Notes under the pieces: model-generated
What the model saw: only the letters and a program-made list of their open reading frames with translations
What the model was told of the DNA's origin: nothing
The model's database searches: none
Translations under genes and position numbers: made by a program
Part shown: in pieces, positions 62,567-64,000 of the stretch
How the letters are laid out: the number at the start of each line of letters is the position of its first letter
Numbering within the stretch: the first letter of the stretch is position 1
From: Bin87 sp965217175
GTDB taxonomy: Bacteria; Chloroflexota; Dehalococcoidia; Lucifugimonadales; UBA3495
Reading direction: 5' to 3'
Assembly: GCA_965217175.1 (NCBI GenBank)
Contig: OZ244251.1
Location: 3,224,001-3,288,000, forward strand
Length of the DNA: 64,000 nt

Positions 62567-62973
62567 CCTCCGTTAACAATTTATTCGGTAGCAGGATTGT
62601 ATCTCAGATTGTTTGTTTCATAGGGGCGAATTATCATTCGCCTCTGGCCTCATTGGTACCGGACTGTATTCGATCAGATAACCGACTGCGATTCATCAGT
62701 TTGTATATGCTCTGCCTCCTGTTGTGGCACGGCATGTGACGTTTGCAATCCAAGTATATTGGTCAGGAGGATCGAATCTGCCCACAAGGTCAACGTCGAC
62801 CATGTTGCGGTATCCGGTCATGCTTGTCGAAGCGCACGCGTGTCGGACGGTGGTTCTGCAACCGCGGCCCCCTCCAGGCCTGATACGCAGCTTTTTGTGA
62901 TCGATTGTTTGCCACTCACAGCTTTGTCCTGCAGAGTTGCATGTCTCAATTTCCGAGGTCGGGATAGTTGAAT
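62567..62973. other. 407-base stretch with a degenerate dispersed palindrome
   Basis: AGGGGCGAAT and ATTCGCCTCT at 62621-62645 form an imperfect copy of the palindrome at 31896 (one G-T pair, short centre). No gene is seen in the rest; it ends where IS5-type sequence begins. Confidence 0.45.
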
Positions 62974-63205
62974 AACTCGCCTTGGCCTTGGGGTTCATGC
63001 CGGTGGTGCCACCCCTGAGCACCCGTGTACACCCATGGGCGTATATCGGAAGATGTACCAGAGGCGGAATGAGATCGAGCGGTTATTCCGTCGGTTGAAG
63101 GGATTTCGCCGCGTCTTCTCCCGCTTTGAGAAGCTCGACGTGCTCTTCCTCGGGTTCATCTCATTTGCACTCATTCTCGATGCACTACGCTAGTGTGAAC
63201 AGGCC
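62974..63205 (+). mobile_element. Truncated second copy of the IS5-type element
   Basis: This is nearly identical to the 3' part of the element at 58598-59408, in inverted orientation, ending in the same terminal sequence (TAGTGTGAACAGGCC). A one-base deletion (GTATATCGG against GTATGATCGG) breaks the frame before RRNEIERLFRRLKGFRRVFS. The 5' part of the element is missing. Both copies are followed by CTAG at this end. Confidence 0.8.
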
Positions 63206-63283
63206 CTAGTCGGCGTCCCGCAGCCGGGCCAGTGCCTTCACTTCCTCCAGCAGCCGCACCACCTGCCCCAGCCGACGGCACAC
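63206..63283 (-). pseudogene. Short C-terminal gene fragment at the IS junction
   Basis: The minus strand encodes RRLGQVVRLLEEVKALARLR and DAD before a TAG that lies in the CTAG at the IS boundary. The pattern is protein-like and helical but too short to identify. Confidence 0.25.
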
Positions 63284-63301
63284 AGATCGTTTACCTTCCA
63301 A

Positions 63302-64000
63302 TCAAGCGGCGAAAGTAAAGTTGAACTTGACGCCCAACGTGTCCCGATCGCGAGGCGGCAGCTGCGCAAACTCGGCCTCGATCGGTCGAAGCCAGAACGT
63401 CTTTTCCCCGTTCCAGAATTCCATCATAGACTCGCCATGCTCCGTGCGGTATCTGACCTGCTCGGTCGTTAACCAGCCCCCGAAGCTCAGGTGGACTCCG
63501 TCCCATTCCTCGGCTACGGCCCGCCAATCGGGAACCAATATATGCTGATCCCACCGGTCCTGCACGTTCCATCTAGCGGGGTCACGCAGGCACAGATCGT
63601 GCCATCCTTCGGGCCCCTCAATTTCAAACACCCGCACCCGCCGGTCTATGTCGAGACGCCAGCAGGCCATCGGGTATCTGGGCGTAATGCCAAATAGGTG
63701 ATCCAAGTCAATGATCTCGGAGCTAATACCCTGTCGGAGGGTGGAGGTGGTGTTCGCGTCGGGAGTCTGGTCCCCTTTTTGCGCCGGCGACAATCCCCAC
63801 GAACCCGGATCGGGGGGGCCGCCACTACGGGAAACCCATACCTGGTTATCCAAGTCAATCGGGTCGAACCACCACGAAACCCCATCAAGCCACGGAATGG
63901 GATTGGCTCCTATGCCGAGCGCGGCCGCAGTCTTCGCGGCAGCCTCTATCGTCGATGCCCGTTCGGTGTTCCATCGCTCAATGAGGTTCGCACCCTCGGT
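63302..64000 (-). CDS. Hypothetical protein, 5' end beyond the window
   Basis: The frame is open from the window edge to a stop at 63302, giving at least 232 residues. It contains NPIPWLDGVSWWFDPIDLDN, a flexible middle (PPDPGSWGLSPAQKGDQTPD) and a tryptophan-rich end (RWNVQDRWDQHILVPDWRAV, EFWNGEKTFWLRP). No family is recognised and the start lies outside. Trp and Asp richness could suggest a ligand-binding or phage-like structural protein, but that is a guess. Confidence 0.55.
   Translation of the reverse strand, partial: TEGANLIERWNTERASTIEAAAKTAAALGIGANPIPWLDGVSWWFDPIDLDNQVWVSRSGGPPDPGSWGLSPAQKGDQTPDANTTSTLRQGISSEIIDLDHLFGITPRYPMACWRLDIDRRVRVFEIEGPEGWHDLCLRDPARWNVQDRWDQHILVPDWRAVAEEWDGVHLSFGGWLTTEQVRYRTEHGESMMEFWNGEKTFWLRPIEAEFAQLPPRDRDTLGVKFNFTFAA

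Overview
The window reads as a chromosome segment of a GC-rich Chloroflexota bacterium, most like the SAR202 / Dehalococcoidia-type marine or sponge-associated heterotrophs. The pointers are an acVLRF1-type release factor (a family named for Actinobacteria and Chloroflexi), a YYY-type (DUF2298-like) membrane protein, an HspR-GrpE-DnaK cluster, an F420-dependent NADP reductase, and many solitary catabolic enzymes (enoyl-CoA hydratases, acyl-CoA dehydrogenase, a MaoC-like dehydratase, LigB-type dioxygenases, a molybdenum hydroxylase, VOC proteins, a GMC oxidoreductase). The taxon is inferred from protein families only.

Layout. 1-5410: catabolic and housekeeping genes (RraA-like aldolase, cyclophilin lipoprotein, enoyl-CoA hydratase, 3-hydroxyisobutyrate dehydrogenase family, a DinB-tetrapyrrole methylase fusion). 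5517-8784: an acVLRF1 peptidyl-tRNA release factor next to mutS2, a plausible ribosome-rescue pair. 8963-11141: tandem LigB-type paralogues. 11251-12988: a sodium:solute symporter on the minus strand behind a promoter, a TPP riboswitch and an intrinsic terminator, so probably a thiamine or thiamine-precursor importer. 13185-22730: ftsY, a YYY membrane protein, ligA, acyl-CoA dehydrogenase, a selenocysteine-containing selD that is cut short if its UGA is read as stop, and a sulfite-oxidase-like protein. 22895-26292: hspR-grpE-dnaK behind a near-consensus promoter overlapped by a HAIR-like operator. 27075-27620: tRNA-Leu(GAG), tRNA-Cys(GCA) and tRNA-Leu(UAA).

28203-46175 holds mostly single-gene units: lactonase, xanthine-dehydrogenase-type large subunit, thioredoxin-like protein, F420 reductase, two VOC proteins, PIG-L deacetylase, PEP mutase-family lyase, inositol monophosphatase, threonine synthase, enoyl-CoA hydratase, VWA lipoprotein, ATP sulfurylase and a double-hotdog dehydratase. 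46227-53343 is a minus-strand cluster encoding E1alpha, E1beta and E2 of a 2-oxoacid dehydrogenase, then lipB and a GMC oxidoreductase with overlapping ends, then an aminotransferase. 53530-55287 has a secreted zinc-peptidase-like lipoprotein and a sulfopyruvate decarboxylase beta-type subunit.

From about 55370 to the end the window is an accessory region built largely of mobile-element debris: a dead tyrosine integrase with att-like repeats, a frameshifted excisionase, a broken IS1182-like transposase with a 16-bp internal duplication, a TnpB remnant, an IS5-type element with a second partial copy about 4 kb away, one intact IS1182-type transposase, a 144-bp MITE-like element, an ABC permease fragment and two unrecognised genes, the last running off the window end. 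Starts were chosen by Shine-Dalgarno spacing where possible; several TTG and GTG starts are well supported.
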